From Alphaproteobacteria bacterium (lineage in GTDB: Bacteria > Pseudomonadota > Alphaproteobacteria > Micropepsales > Micropepsaceae): DNA of 64,000 nucleotides. The notes under the pieces were generated by a model. The model saw only the letters and a program-made list of their open reading frames with translations, did no database searches and had not been told where the DNA came from. Positions 46,241-54,209 of the stretch are shown in pieces. The stretch spans positions 1 through 64,000 of the forward strand of contig JAGOBA010000009.1 of assembly GCA_017983635.1 (NCBI GenBank), written 5' to 3'. Made by a program: the position numbers and the translations under genes. How positions within the stretch are numbered: the stretch's first letter is position 1; each line of letters starts with the position of its first letter.

Positions 46241-46311
46241 GCGGCCGTTCTTGCCGCCTCGGCGGGTGACGCGTATAGTCGATCGTCCGTCAACGGAACA
46301 ATCGTTCAACC

Positions 46312-47370
46312 ATGGCGCCTCATCTTGATCGTATGTCGTTGGCGCCTCACGCGCGGCGGGGGGTAGGCGTTGGCCTTGCGATCTTCGCGATCGATGTAAT
46401 CGCCTATCTGACGCTCGTCTATGCGGCGGTTGCCGCGGATTCTTTGGTCGCAAAGGTTTTGTTGTCCCTGCTGGCAGGCGTGCCTGTTGCGCTGCTCGCG
46501 ATCGTCGGTCACGACGCGGCTCACCATAGCTTCCTGCCCAACAAGCGACTGAACGAATTGGTCGGGACAATTGCGTTTCTTCCCGCACTTCACGCGTACA
46601 GTCTTTGGGAGCATCACCACAACCGGGTTCACCACCGGTACACGGCGCAGATCGGGCTTGATAACGCGTATTCGCCCATGACCGTGGACGGGTACTTAGC
46701 GGCGAGCCCCGGAAAACAGAGGGCCTATCGGTTTCAACGCAGCCTTCTTGGGCAACAACTCTTCTACATGATGCACGTGTGGTGGCCGGACATTTTCATG
46801 CCGTTCAACGGCAAGCGCCGGCTCACGCGGGGAAATATCATCGATCTCGTCATCGTGTATTTTTTCATCGCCACCGCAGTCGTCGGTTTCGGTGTGATAT
46901 CGCTCTCCGCGCGGCCGGGGCAGGGTGTGTTCTGGGCGTTGGCTGACGGTGCCGTCTTCGGTCTTTTGATTCCGTTCCTGGTTTGGAATGTCTTCATTTC
47001 CTTTGTAACGATCGTGCAGCACACAGGTCCTGCCGTGCGGTGGATCTTACCGACGGGCCAGCCGTCGACGATCGAGGAGACCATGGCCGGGACTGTGCAT
47101 GTCGTCCTTCCGAACGTGATCGATTGGTTGATGCATCGGGTCATGCAGCATCAAGCGCACCACGTTCACGTTGGCGTGCCGCTCTATCGGCTCAAGGGGG
47201 CGCAGTCCGATGTGGGCGAAGTCTCAGACCGCCGCAACTCCCAGGTTTGGACGCCGGCCTATCACTGGCAACTGACCCAGGCGTGCAAGCTCTATGACAC
47301 CGGCGCGCAGTGCTGGCGCACGTTCGCCGACGCGGAACGTGTCGCCACAAGGGAGCGGGTTGCCGCATAG
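46312..47370 (+). CDS. Membrane fatty-acid desaturase-like di-iron enzyme
   Basis: The 352-residue protein has four to six membrane helices and three histidine boxes: HDAAHH near residue 66, HHNRVHH near 102 and HQAHH near 283. This spacing is that of membrane desaturases and related hydroxylases. It could modify acyl chains of membrane lipids or of a lipid signal. The start is ATG 46312. It is 71 bases after the FadL gene and may be co-transcribed. Confidence 0.88.
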   Translation: MAPHLDRMSLAPHARRGVGVGLAIFAIDVIAYLTLVYAAVAADSLVAKVLLSLLAGVPVALLAIVGHDAAHHSFLPNKRLNELVGTIAFLPALHAYSLWEHHHNRVHHRYTAQIGLDNAYSPMTVDGYLAASPGKQRAYRFQRSLLGQQLFYMMHVWWPDIFMPFNGKRRLTRGNIIDLVIVYFFIATAVVGFGVISLSARPGQGVFWALADGAVFGLLIPFLVWNVFISFVTIVQHTGPAVRWILPTGQPSTIEETMAGTVHVVLPNVIDWLMHRVMQHQAHHVHVGVPLYRLKGAQSDVGEVSDRRNSQVWTPAYHWQLTQACKLYDTGAQCWRTFADAERVATRERVAA

Positions 47371-47421
47371 CGTTGGCCTCTCGAGTTTAGTTATTTGGGG
47401 CGCGATGTTGAGGGGGCCTCT

Positions 47422-48282
47422 ATGTTCATCACCGTCAGCGACGGGCAGCGCATTTTTTTCGACGTTGTGGGCGAAAAGCTTGCGCTTGATGGGCGGCGGA
47501 TGCGGGAGAAGCCGACGCTGATCGTCATGCACGGGGGCCCGGGTTTCGATCACTCGGGTTTGCGCGGGGATTTCGACGGGTTCGCCGATATCGCTCAAGT
47601 GATCTACATCGACCATCGCGGTAACGGACGAAGCGTTCCCAGCGATTCCGCCACCTGGACTCTGGCGCGGTGGGGCGACGATGTCCGCGAGATCTGTGAC
47701 GCGCTGGGGATCGAGAAGCCAATCGTTTTCGGGCAGTCATTCGGTGGGATGGTCGCGCAAGCCTACGCGACGCGCCATCCGGGGCATCCCCGGGCGTTGA
47801 TCCTGTCAAGCACGGCGGCACGGATGGATTTCGCCGCCAGCCTCGACCTTTTCGAGGCGAAGGGCGGTGCCGAGGCGCGTGCGGTGGCGGAGCGGTTCTG
47901 GGGTTCAGGTCAGGACAGTGAGTTCGAGACCTACATGCGGGTTTGCATGCCGCTCTACAACACGACCGTTCGGGCGGATGGCGCGGATTCCCGGGCGCGC
48001 GCGATCATGCGCAGGGAGGTTTACCGCCATTTCTCATTGCCCGATCGGGAAATTCGGCGGATGGATTTTCGAGCAGCGCTCAAGGCGATTGCTGTGCCGA
48101 GGCTCATTCTGGCCGGCGCAGAAGATCCGATTACGCCGCCGCATTTGGCGCAGGAGATGTTGACGTGCATCAAGGAGGGCGTTGCAAGCTTGCGGGTATA
48201 CGAGAGGTGCGGTCACGGCGCCTTTCGCGATCAGCCCGATGTGGTACTCGGCGACATTCGGCAGTTCATCGTAGAGTTGTAG
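47422..48282 (+). CDS. Alpha/beta hydrolase, proline iminopeptidase-like
   Basis: The 286-residue protein has MHGGPGFDHS as the oxyanion motif, the serine nucleophile in FGQSFGGMVAQAY, the acid in LAGAEDPITPP, and the histidine in YERCGHGAFRD. This pattern is shared by proline iminopeptidases and by acyl-ester hydrolases. The cytosolic location and the lipid-rich neighbourhood make an esterase for acyl methyl esters possible, but peptide substrates are equally likely. It starts at ATG 47422 after AGGGGG. Confidence 0.85.
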   Translation: MFITVSDGQRIFFDVVGEKLALDGRRMREKPTLIVMHGGPGFDHSGLRGDFDGFADIAQVIYIDHRGNGRSVPSDSATWTLARWGDDVREICDALGIEKPIVFGQSFGGMVAQAYATRHPGHPRALILSSTAARMDFAASLDLFEAKGGAEARAVAERFWGSGQDSEFETYMRVCMPLYNTTVRADGADSRARAIMRREVYRHFSLPDREIRRMDFRAALKAIAVPRLILAGAEDPITPPHLAQEMLTCIKEGVASLRVYERCGHGAFRDQPDVVLGDIRQFIVEL

Positions 48283-48546
48283 TGCGCTAACTATTCGTGT
48301 GTGGTTAGTCGCCGTGGTTAATCCACATGGATGGAAGGAATTCATTCCGTCTGTTGCAGTGGTCACATTGGAACTGCGGGATACCTGTGGTTTACACCTT
48401 ATGGCTCAGTCTCACTCTAAATTGGGTAGCCTACAATGGCAGGTGGTAGAGTGGGTTGTGAGCGGGCGGCGATCAAACCGAAAGGGGTATCGCAGCTCGG
48501 GGTCCGGTCGTAGTTCGTCGGATGCAACACAATGCGGGGGGCATTG

Positions 48547-49236
48547 GTGAATACAACGATCGTCTGGCTCGTCGATGCGCACCCGTTGCTGCGCTCCGGC
48601 TTGCGTTCGCAACTCGACGGCAAGGGATTTGAGATCGTCGCGGAAGCGGCGACGCTCGAAGAACTGTCGCGCAATGGAACAAAGGGTCCGGCGCCGCAGC
48701 TGATCATCTTGGATTTCGCGCAAGGCTCGGACGCGGTCGCGGCCTTGAAGGCTTCACAACCGCAGGCGCGTACGGTCGTCTTTGCGGAAAACGCGGAGCT
48801 CGCGCATTTGGCCGATGTATTCAGCGCCGGCGCCGACGGTTATCTGCTGAAGAGCATTTCGCCCAGCGCGCTGATCGAGTCGTTGCGGCTCGTGACACTG
48901 GGCGAGAAAGTGTTTCCCAGCATGCTCACCGATTTCTTGGGCGCGATGCGGGCGAACCAAGGCGGGACGAGCGAGCGGGTCAAGGTCGGCGACGTGGCGC
49001 TGTCGCAGCGCGAGCTCGACATCATTCGCAGGCTCGCCGACGGGCACTCCAACAAGGCGATCGCCAAGGAACTTGCTATTACCGAGGCGACCGTGAAGGT
49101 TCACCTCAAGACGGTGTTGCGCAAACTCGGCGCGACGAACCGCACGCAGGTCGCGATTTGGGCCGTCCAGCATGGGATTACGACAGCGAACGGCAATCGC
49201 GCCGCTGCCGCCAATGGGCGCGGGAAGCCTGCCTAG
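48547..49236 (+). CDS. NarL/LuxR-family response regulator
   Basis: The 229-residue protein starts at GTG 48547 (NTTIVWLVDAHPLLRSGLR). The receiver domain has the acceptor aspartate in LIILDFAQG near residue 56 and the VDAHP acidic site, and lysine KSIS near 104. The HTH domain has LSQRELDIIRRLADGHSNKA and EATVKVHLKTVLRKL. A kinase is not adjacent, but the orphan kinase at 43289 is the closest. The upstream 260 bases carry a CACTCTA/TAGAGTG inverted pair (48413 and 48447). An ATG start at 48532 is an alternative. Confidence 0.9.
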   Translation: MNTTIVWLVDAHPLLRSGLRSQLDGKGFEIVAEAATLEELSRNGTKGPAPQLIILDFAQGSDAVAALKASQPQARTVVFAENAELAHLADVFSAGADGYLLKSISPSALIESLRLVTLGEKVFPSMLTDFLGAMRANQGGTSERVKVGDVALSQRELDIIRRLADGHSNKAIAKELAITEATVKVHLKTVLRKLGATNRTQVAIWAVQHGITTANGNRAAAANGRGKPA

Positions 49237-49245
49237 GCTTCCAAC

Positions 49246-49830
49246 CTACTTTCCTTCAAATGTCGGCGCTTGTTGCAACTCCGGGTGAGCGCGTAGCGTT
49301 GGCATCAGGCTGAGGTCGGGCACAGACTCGCTGCGCCGGCTGGGGCCGCGCAGGCGGCGCATGTCATAAGTTGCCGCCGTCCAGCCGTCGACCGCCCCGT
49401 AACCCACATCGACAACACCGAACACGCGATCGGTCCAGGCGCTGACCGCATAGGCGGGTGCGAAGAGGCGGGCTTGGTCGGCCGCGTAGTTGCTGTAAGC
49501 GGCCGACATCAAGGCGTGCGTGAGGAAGCGGTAGCCGAAGGCGTCGCCACCGCGCCCGTAGCCGATGATCGGGAGCGGCGGTGCCACATCATAGCGACGA
49601 TGATGGTGTCCGACAGACTGGGCGATCGAGGTGCCCGCAACAGGCACGACGACATCGAGTTGGCGATCGGTCGTTGGCGCGGTGAGGTTGAACGAAGGCG
49701 TCGCTGTCGTTGCAATCTGAACGCCGTTCGCGCTGGGGAACGTGTACTCGTTCGATGCGGAACTTGCTCCGGCTGTCGAGAGAGCGACGGCGATTGTGAT
49801 GACGGTCGCAGTTGCGCGTGTTCGGTTCAT
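49246..49830 (-). CDS. Exported protein of unknown function
   Basis: I do not recognise this family. The 194-residue protein starts MNRTRATATVITIAVALSTA, with a signal peptide cleaved after about ASS. The mature region is Ala/Tyr/Asp-rich. An EYTFPSANGVQIATTATPSF segment is followed by a His-rich turn (VGHHHRRYDV) and repeated tyrosines. It ends with a Pro/Gln stretch. The ORF is convergent with the response regulator. Confidence 0.6.
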   Translation of the reverse strand: MNRTRATATVITIAVALSTAGASSASNEYTFPSANGVQIATTATPSFNLTAPTTDRQLDVVVPVAGTSIAQSVGHHHRRYDVAPPLPIIGYGRGGDAFGYRFLTHALMSAAYSNYAADQARLFAPAYAVSAWTDRVFGVVDVGYGAVDGWTAATYDMRRLRGPSRRSESVPDLSLMPTLRAHPELQQAPTFEGK

Positions 49831-50259
49831 GGTGTCCTCGGAACGATGACAAGGGTCGCGGTGCGCGACTCGATGCCCAATCATGGCAAACGAGCGACCG
49901 CTCGTGAAGTGGCGCGCAGCGCGTACCTCCAAAGGGGGGGACCTCGCACTTCCGGTCGATGAGCGTCGAACGCCAAGGATGTTGCTTGGTTTTCCGATGA
50001 CGCTCTTGGGGCTAACGGCCTTGCAGGAAAGTCTTCCTGTGCCGACTGTGGGCGAACGGAGTACGCCAAAAGCGGAGGTGCGTGTCCCGCCTGCGTAATC
50101 CGTCAGGATGGGGCGGCCGGAGGGGTACTGCGAAAGGCGCGGAAGTCTCAGCCTTTGTCTCCAATGCTTTGCGCACCGAACTGCCGTCTAGTGCCACCAC
50201 AACACGCCGCCGTGAACTGCGGCGTCCTTAAGACGACAAATTGGGGTGGGGCCGACGCC
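49831..50259. other. Long divergent intergenic region
   Basis: This stretch separates the unknown exported gene (minus) from hfaB (plus). It contains the inverted repeat ACGAGCG-AC-CGCTCGT (49890-49905) at 60 bases upstream of the minus-strand gene. The rest is GC-rich with no other symmetry or ORF that I accept. Promoters for both directions must lie here. Confidence 0.5.
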
Positions 50260-51111
50260 ATGAAACGCCTTGCAGCACTTGGACTTGGGCTTCTGCTGAC
50301 GACGACGCTGACATCTTGCGCGGGGCTCGCGCCGGGCGACGCAACCGGCGTCAAGCCGCTGATCGTCTATCCGGTAACAAGCAACGACACGCCCTACAGC
50401 CAGTGTTTGCGCAAGCTGCAGACTGTGGCGGCGAGCAATCTGCCGGTCTTTGCGGTCGGCGAAATAGCGGACAAGACGGGGCAAGTTTCCTACTACGACA
50501 AGGCCGGGAACAACCTGACTCAGGGCGCGGCCGAAATGGTCATGAGCGCGCTCTACAAGACCGGGAAGGCGCACCTGGTCGAACGCTACGATCTGCGGAT
50601 CCCCTTGGCCGAAGTCAAGCTGGCCGAGCAGAATCGATTGAGCCGCCCCGTCGAGGCGTTCGGCAAGCTCCCGGCGACCGACTTCATCATCGTCGGAGCT
50701 CTGACGGAGCTCAACTACAACATCGTGACCGGCGGCGTCGGTCTGCGCGTCGCGGGTGTCGGCGGTGGCGCGCGCATGGCCGTCGTGAATGTCGCTATGG
50801 ACCTGCGCATCATCAACTCGAAGAATTTTGCGGTGTCGTACGTTTCGTCGCTGCAGAAGCAGATTTATGGGTACGAGGTCGAGGCCGACGTTTTCCGGTT
50901 CTGGGATTCGACGCTGGTCGAGCTTGAGGCGGGGCACGTGCGCAACGAGCCGCTGCAGCTCGGCGTGCGCTCCGTTGCGGAGATGGCCGTCTATCAGATC
51001 ATGACCGACTTTTTGAGGCTACCGAGGGATCCAAGCTGCGCCCTCGTAGAGAACGACCATATGTCGTCCTATTTAGAGCAGCTGAAACCTAATGGGGAGA
51101 CCATTAAATGA
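50260..51111 (+). CDS. hfaB: CsgG/HfaB-family outer-membrane lipoprotein (adhesin export)
   Basis: CsgG-family proteins form the nonameric outer-membrane channel that exports curli, and HfaB is the holdfast-anchor relative in Caulobacter. The 283-residue protein begins with a lipoprotein signal (lipobox LTSC, Cys about residue 20). The mature part has AVGEIADKTGQVSYYDKAG, AAEMVMSALYKTGKAHLVERYD, DFIIVGALTELNYN and VNVAMDLRIINSKNF, the expected CsgG core. The ending VRSVAEMAVYQIMTDFLRL is typical of the holdfast group. It overlaps the next gene by ATGA. The symbol is by analogy. Confidence 0.8.
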   Translation: MKRLAALGLGLLLTTTLTSCAGLAPGDATGVKPLIVYPVTSNDTPYSQCLRKLQTVAASNLPVFAVGEIADKTGQVSYYDKAGNNLTQGAAEMVMSALYKTGKAHLVERYDLRIPLAEVKLAEQNRLSRPVEAFGKLPATDFIIVGALTELNYNIVTGGVGLRVAGVGGGARMAVVNVAMDLRIINSKNFAVSYVSSLQKQIYGYEVEADVFRFWDSTLVELEAGHVRNEPLQLGVRSVAEMAVYQIMTDFLRLPRDPSCALVENDHMSSYLEQLKPNGETIK

Positions 51112-52061
51112 CAGCGCTAAAGAGTGCGAGGACCTTGGCGGCCAGCCTCGGCGTACTCGCGTTCGGTGCCCTGGCCGCCACACCGGCCATGGCATTCGAT
51201 AATGTGAACTGGTCTTGGAAGAAGGACGTCAACGAGAAAGTCGACATCGACGTTTATATCGACGTCGACGTCGAATCGACGGGTCTCGTTGAAGTCGAGA
51301 AGCTGCAAATCTTCCTGGGCAACGTGACGGCCGAATCTAATGTCTATGGCGTCGCGAACATTCAACCGGATGTCGGCGGGCATTGGCAACAAGTCTACTG
51401 CTATTGCTACGGCGGCTACTTCGTGCACGACTCGTTCGACGCGAAGGTCGAATTGCCGGAGATCAAGAGCGCCGCGACGGCGGTTGGTAACAACCAATCG
51501 ATCACGTCCGACGTTCCGGTTTTCCTGCACGACGGTCAGTTCGTCGCCAACACGCGTTTCAACGACGGCGGATGGGACTATGCGTCTCTCGCCGGCGCGG
51601 TTGATGCGCGTATGGGCGGCGGCGGCGATTGGAACACGGACTGCAACGAGTGTGGAAACTTCCACACCGATTTGGCCGTGTTGTTCACGTTGGCTTCGGC
51701 GTTCGGCCTTCTGGCCCCGTCCGAAATCAGTGCGACGTCGGAAGTCGGCTACATTCTGAACGCGTCCGTCGACAGCACGGCGACCGCGGTTGCCAACAAC
51801 ATTTCGGTGAATCTCGAATCGAATGTTGATGGCGGCACGAGCTGCCACACGGGCTGCAGCGATCGTCTGAGCAATCACTTGGTGATCGCCGACATCACGC
51901 AGTTCGCGTACGCCAACGTCTCGGCGCTTTCGGACGTCAGCGGCGTGATCGTCGACAACTACCGCAACCTCGGCGACATCGGCGGACCGCTGGTGAACTC
52001 CGTGGCGACGGCCGTCGGCAACAACGTGTCGATCAATGTCGGTCCGGTGAAGACCGAATAG
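51108..52061 (+). CDS. Secreted repeat protein, candidate HfaD-like anchor or CsgG substrate
   Basis: The 317-residue protein has a signal peptide (ending PAMA before Phe). The mature part is a beta-rich sequence with three copies of a motif ATAV(G/A)NN-x-S near residues 121, 223 and 298. Three cysteine pairs (VYCYCYG, DCNECGN, SCHTGCSD) suggest disulfides. It has a run of acidic DVDVESTG-type strands. Starts inside the hfaB stop with GGGGAGA upstream. The layout suits a large surface protein like HfaD, but I cannot claim homology from sequence alone. Confidence 0.7.
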   Translation: MTALKSARTLAASLGVLAFGALAATPAMAFDNVNWSWKKDVNEKVDIDVYIDVDVESTGLVEVEKLQIFLGNVTAESNVYGVANIQPDVGGHWQQVYCYCYGGYFVHDSFDAKVELPEIKSAATAVGNNQSITSDVPVFLHDGQFVANTRFNDGGWDYASLAGAVDARMGGGGDWNTDCNECGNFHTDLAVLFTLASAFGLLAPSEISATSEVGYILNASVDSTATAVANNISVNLESNVDGGTSCHTGCSDRLSNHLVIADITQFAYANVSALSDVSGVIVDNYRNLGDIGGPLVNSVATAVGNNVSINVGPVKTE

Positions 52062-52138
52062 ATCGCGCGCGATCTCGAGAAGCGGCGGAGGGCGGCGACG
52101 CTCTCCGCCGGTCATCAGTCGATAACTAGAGGTGGGCC

Positions 52139-52618
52139 ATGAGGAAGAAGATTGGTATGGCTGCGTTGGTCTGCGGTACGGTTGGCGTGATGGCGCTGAT
52201 CGGCTCGACCGGTGCGCGCGCGGACGACCCTTTGATGGGCAAGGCGCCTTGGAGCTTTACGCCCGTGAACCGCGCCAGCATGGCCGTGGTCATCAAAAAT
52301 GTCGAAGACGGAAACGGCACTGGTGGGGCCGGCGGCGGGTCGGGCACAACGATCGTCTGCGGCGGCAACAATGGCGGCGGCGGGACCGGCGGAACGGGAA
52401 GTGCGGCGTCGGCGACGGCGAACAGCAGCTGCGTCATCATCAGCAATTCGGATGGCTCGGTCGTCAACGTCGACCAAACATCGGATGGCGATCAATCGTC
52501 GAATTCGGGTTCAAGTTCGAACACGACGAACAACACTCACAATGGCAACAACAGCTCAGCGTGCTGCAAGGGCAGCATCGACGACGTTGCGGCAGTCTTG
52601 GCCGGACGCGGCTCCTAA
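52139..52618 (+). CDS. Small secreted Gly/Ser/Asn-rich protein, candidate amyloid-like subunit
   Basis: The 159-residue protein has a signal peptide (ending ARA before Asp). A segment NRASMAVVIKNVED is followed by a Gly-rich linker (TGGAGGGSG and similar). A further segment, SVVNVDQTSDGDQSSNSG, has the Asn/Gln/Gly spacing seen in curlin repeats. The tail is NNSSACCKGSIDDVAAVL. It lies 77 bases after the HfaD-like gene. With the CsgG-like channel upstream, it is a reasonable export substrate, but only one curlin-like repeat is seen, so the amyloid idea is speculative. Confidence 0.6.
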   Translation: MRKKIGMAALVCGTVGVMALIGSTGARADDPLMGKAPWSFTPVNRASMAVVIKNVEDGNGTGGAGGGSGTTIVCGGNNGGGGTGGTGSAASATANSSCVIISNSDGSVVNVDQTSDGDQSSNSGSSSNTTNNTHNGNNSSACCKGSIDDVAAVLAGRGS

Positions 52619-52658
52619 GGGAGTGTGAGGGTCGCCCGCGGTGCGGCGGGCGACCTGA

Positions 52659-53312
52659 CTAGAGCGACAGGCCTAGATTTTCCATTTCTTTGGCGACTTT
52701 CGGACTCATGCCGGTCGCGGCGGTCATGTCCGATTTCCCGCCGGATTCGTCGCCAAGCTTGGTCTTGGTGACGCCGCGCGCGTAGATCGCTTGGAAGTAT
52801 GTGGGTCGGCGTTTGACGGCGCCGTCGAAGTTGCTCAGCGCTTCGCTATAGTCGGCCGAGGTGTAGGCGATGAGGCCGCGCATGAAGAAGGCTGGCGCGA
52901 AGTCGGGCTTCTGCTTCGTTACCTCGGCCAGGTCGGCTTTCGCATCGTCGAAGCTCTTGCGCGACATCTGGATGAGCGCACGCTGGAAGTAGAACTCGGC
53001 GGCCTTGCGAATGCCGATCGCGGTATCGAGGTCGGCCAGTGCGTTGTTTAGGTCGCCCTTGCCGAAGTAGGCGGCGCCTCGCGTGGCGTAGTAATCGCCA
53101 TGATAAGGCGGCTTCACCTTGCCGGACTTGATGACTTTGGTGCAGACGGCGATTTGTTCGTCGTAGGTCGAGCCGTCGACACCCATGCAGATTCGCAGGT
53201 CGTTCTGCGTCAGGACGGCGCCTTGTGCCGCTTTTTGCTTGGCGGCGGATTCCGTTGTCAAGGATGCGGCGAGGAGCAGCGTGATGCCAGCGCCCGCGAG
53301 TAGACGTCTCAT
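52659..53312 (-). CDS. Exported TPR protein
   Basis: The 217-residue protein has a signal peptide (residues 1-24) and about four TPR-like helical repeats (ATRGAAYFGKGDLNNALADL; MRGLIAYTSADYSEALSNF). It shares a CTKVIKSGK motif with the gene at 57220, and a similar one with its neighbour at 53316. TPR proteins of this kind usually act as scaffolds in the periplasm. Confidence 0.85.
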   Translation of the reverse strand: MRRLLAGAGITLLLAASLTTESAAKQKAAQGAVLTQNDLRICMGVDGSTYDEQIAVCTKVIKSGKVKPPYHGDYYATRGAAYFGKGDLNNALADLDTAIGIRKAAEFYFQRALIQMSRKSFDDAKADLAEVTKQKPDFAPAFFMRGLIAYTSADYSEALSNFDGAVKRRPTYFQAIYARGVTKTKLGDESGGKSDMTAATGMSPKVAKEMENLGLSL

Positions 53313-53315
53313 CGA

Positions 53316-54071
53316 CTAACCTCCTGCCTTGGCGAGTGCGTCGAGGCGTGCCTTGGCTTCTTTGTGCTCCGGCGCGATCGCGAGCACGGCCGCAAAGTCG
53401 CTTTGGGCGCGGGTTTTGTCGCCGTTCACCAAATAGAGCTCACCGCGATTGTAGAGCGCCACCAGTTGTTTCGGATCGATCTGGATCGCCTTGTTCAGGT
53501 CGGCCAGGGCTTTCGTTTTGTCACCGCTGGTCAGGTAGGCCGTGCCGCGTGTGGCGTATGAAGTTGCGTCGGACGGGTCGAGTTCGATGGCCTTCGTGAA
53601 GTCGGCGATCGCTTTGGCGGTCTCCTTCTTTCCCATGTAGGCCATGGCGCGATTGTTGAAGGCGGCCGAGGATTTCGGATCGATTCCGATCGCCTTGGTG
53701 AGATCCGCGAGGGCGAGGTCGAACTTGCCTTGACCGACGTAGATGCCGCCGCGGGCCTGTAACGCGCGTGCGAAGTCTGGCTTGAGTTTCAGGGCCTCAG
53801 TGAAGTCGGCCAGCGCGTTGACGCCGCCGCCCAAGCGCATGTAGGCCGAGCCTCGGTTGTAGAATGCGCCGGCCTTGGTGCTGGGAGAGACGTTCGACTT
53901 AACGATCACGTCGCAGGCTTCGATCAAGTCGGTCCAGTTCGTGTGGATTTTCCCGAAGCACTTGCTGGCGGCGGCGTTGAGTTCAGGTGATGCTTTCTGC
54001 CCCGCGATGGCAGGCGCGTAGGCCGCAGCGAGCGAGAGTGCGGCTACACCGATTTTGGCTGTCATGCGCAT
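53316..54071 (-). CDS. Exported TPR protein, paralogue of neighbours
   Basis: The 251-residue protein has a signal peptide (MRMTAKIGVAALSLAAAYA, cleaved after about AIAG) and six TPR units (for example FYNRGSAYMRLGGGVNALADF, and AFNNRAMAYMGKKETAKAI). It is three bases upstream of the related gene at 52659, so they form an operon. The frame to 54104 is longer; ATG 54071 follows GGGG. Confidence 0.88.
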   Translation of the reverse strand: MRMTAKIGVAALSLAAAYAPAIAGQKASPELNAAASKCFGKIHTNWTDLIEACDVIVKSNVSPSTKAGAFYNRGSAYMRLGGGVNALADFTEALKLKPDFARALQARGGIYVGQGKFDLALADLTKAIGIDPKSSAAFNNRAMAYMGKKETAKAIADFTKAIELDPSDATSYATRGTAYLTSGDKTKALADLNKAIQIDPKQLVALYNRGELYLVNGDKTRAQSDFAAVLAIAPEHKEAKARLDALAKAGG

Positions 54072-54209
54072 GATTACCCCGTGGAATTGGCGCCCCTCGA
54101 ACAATCACAAGGGGCGATTTCGCCAGGAGCATCACGGAGACATTCGAGCCGCTCAAGCGGGGGTTCATCTAGGCGCAAAGGCAGAGGGGGTACCCCGGTT
54201 GGGGGACGG

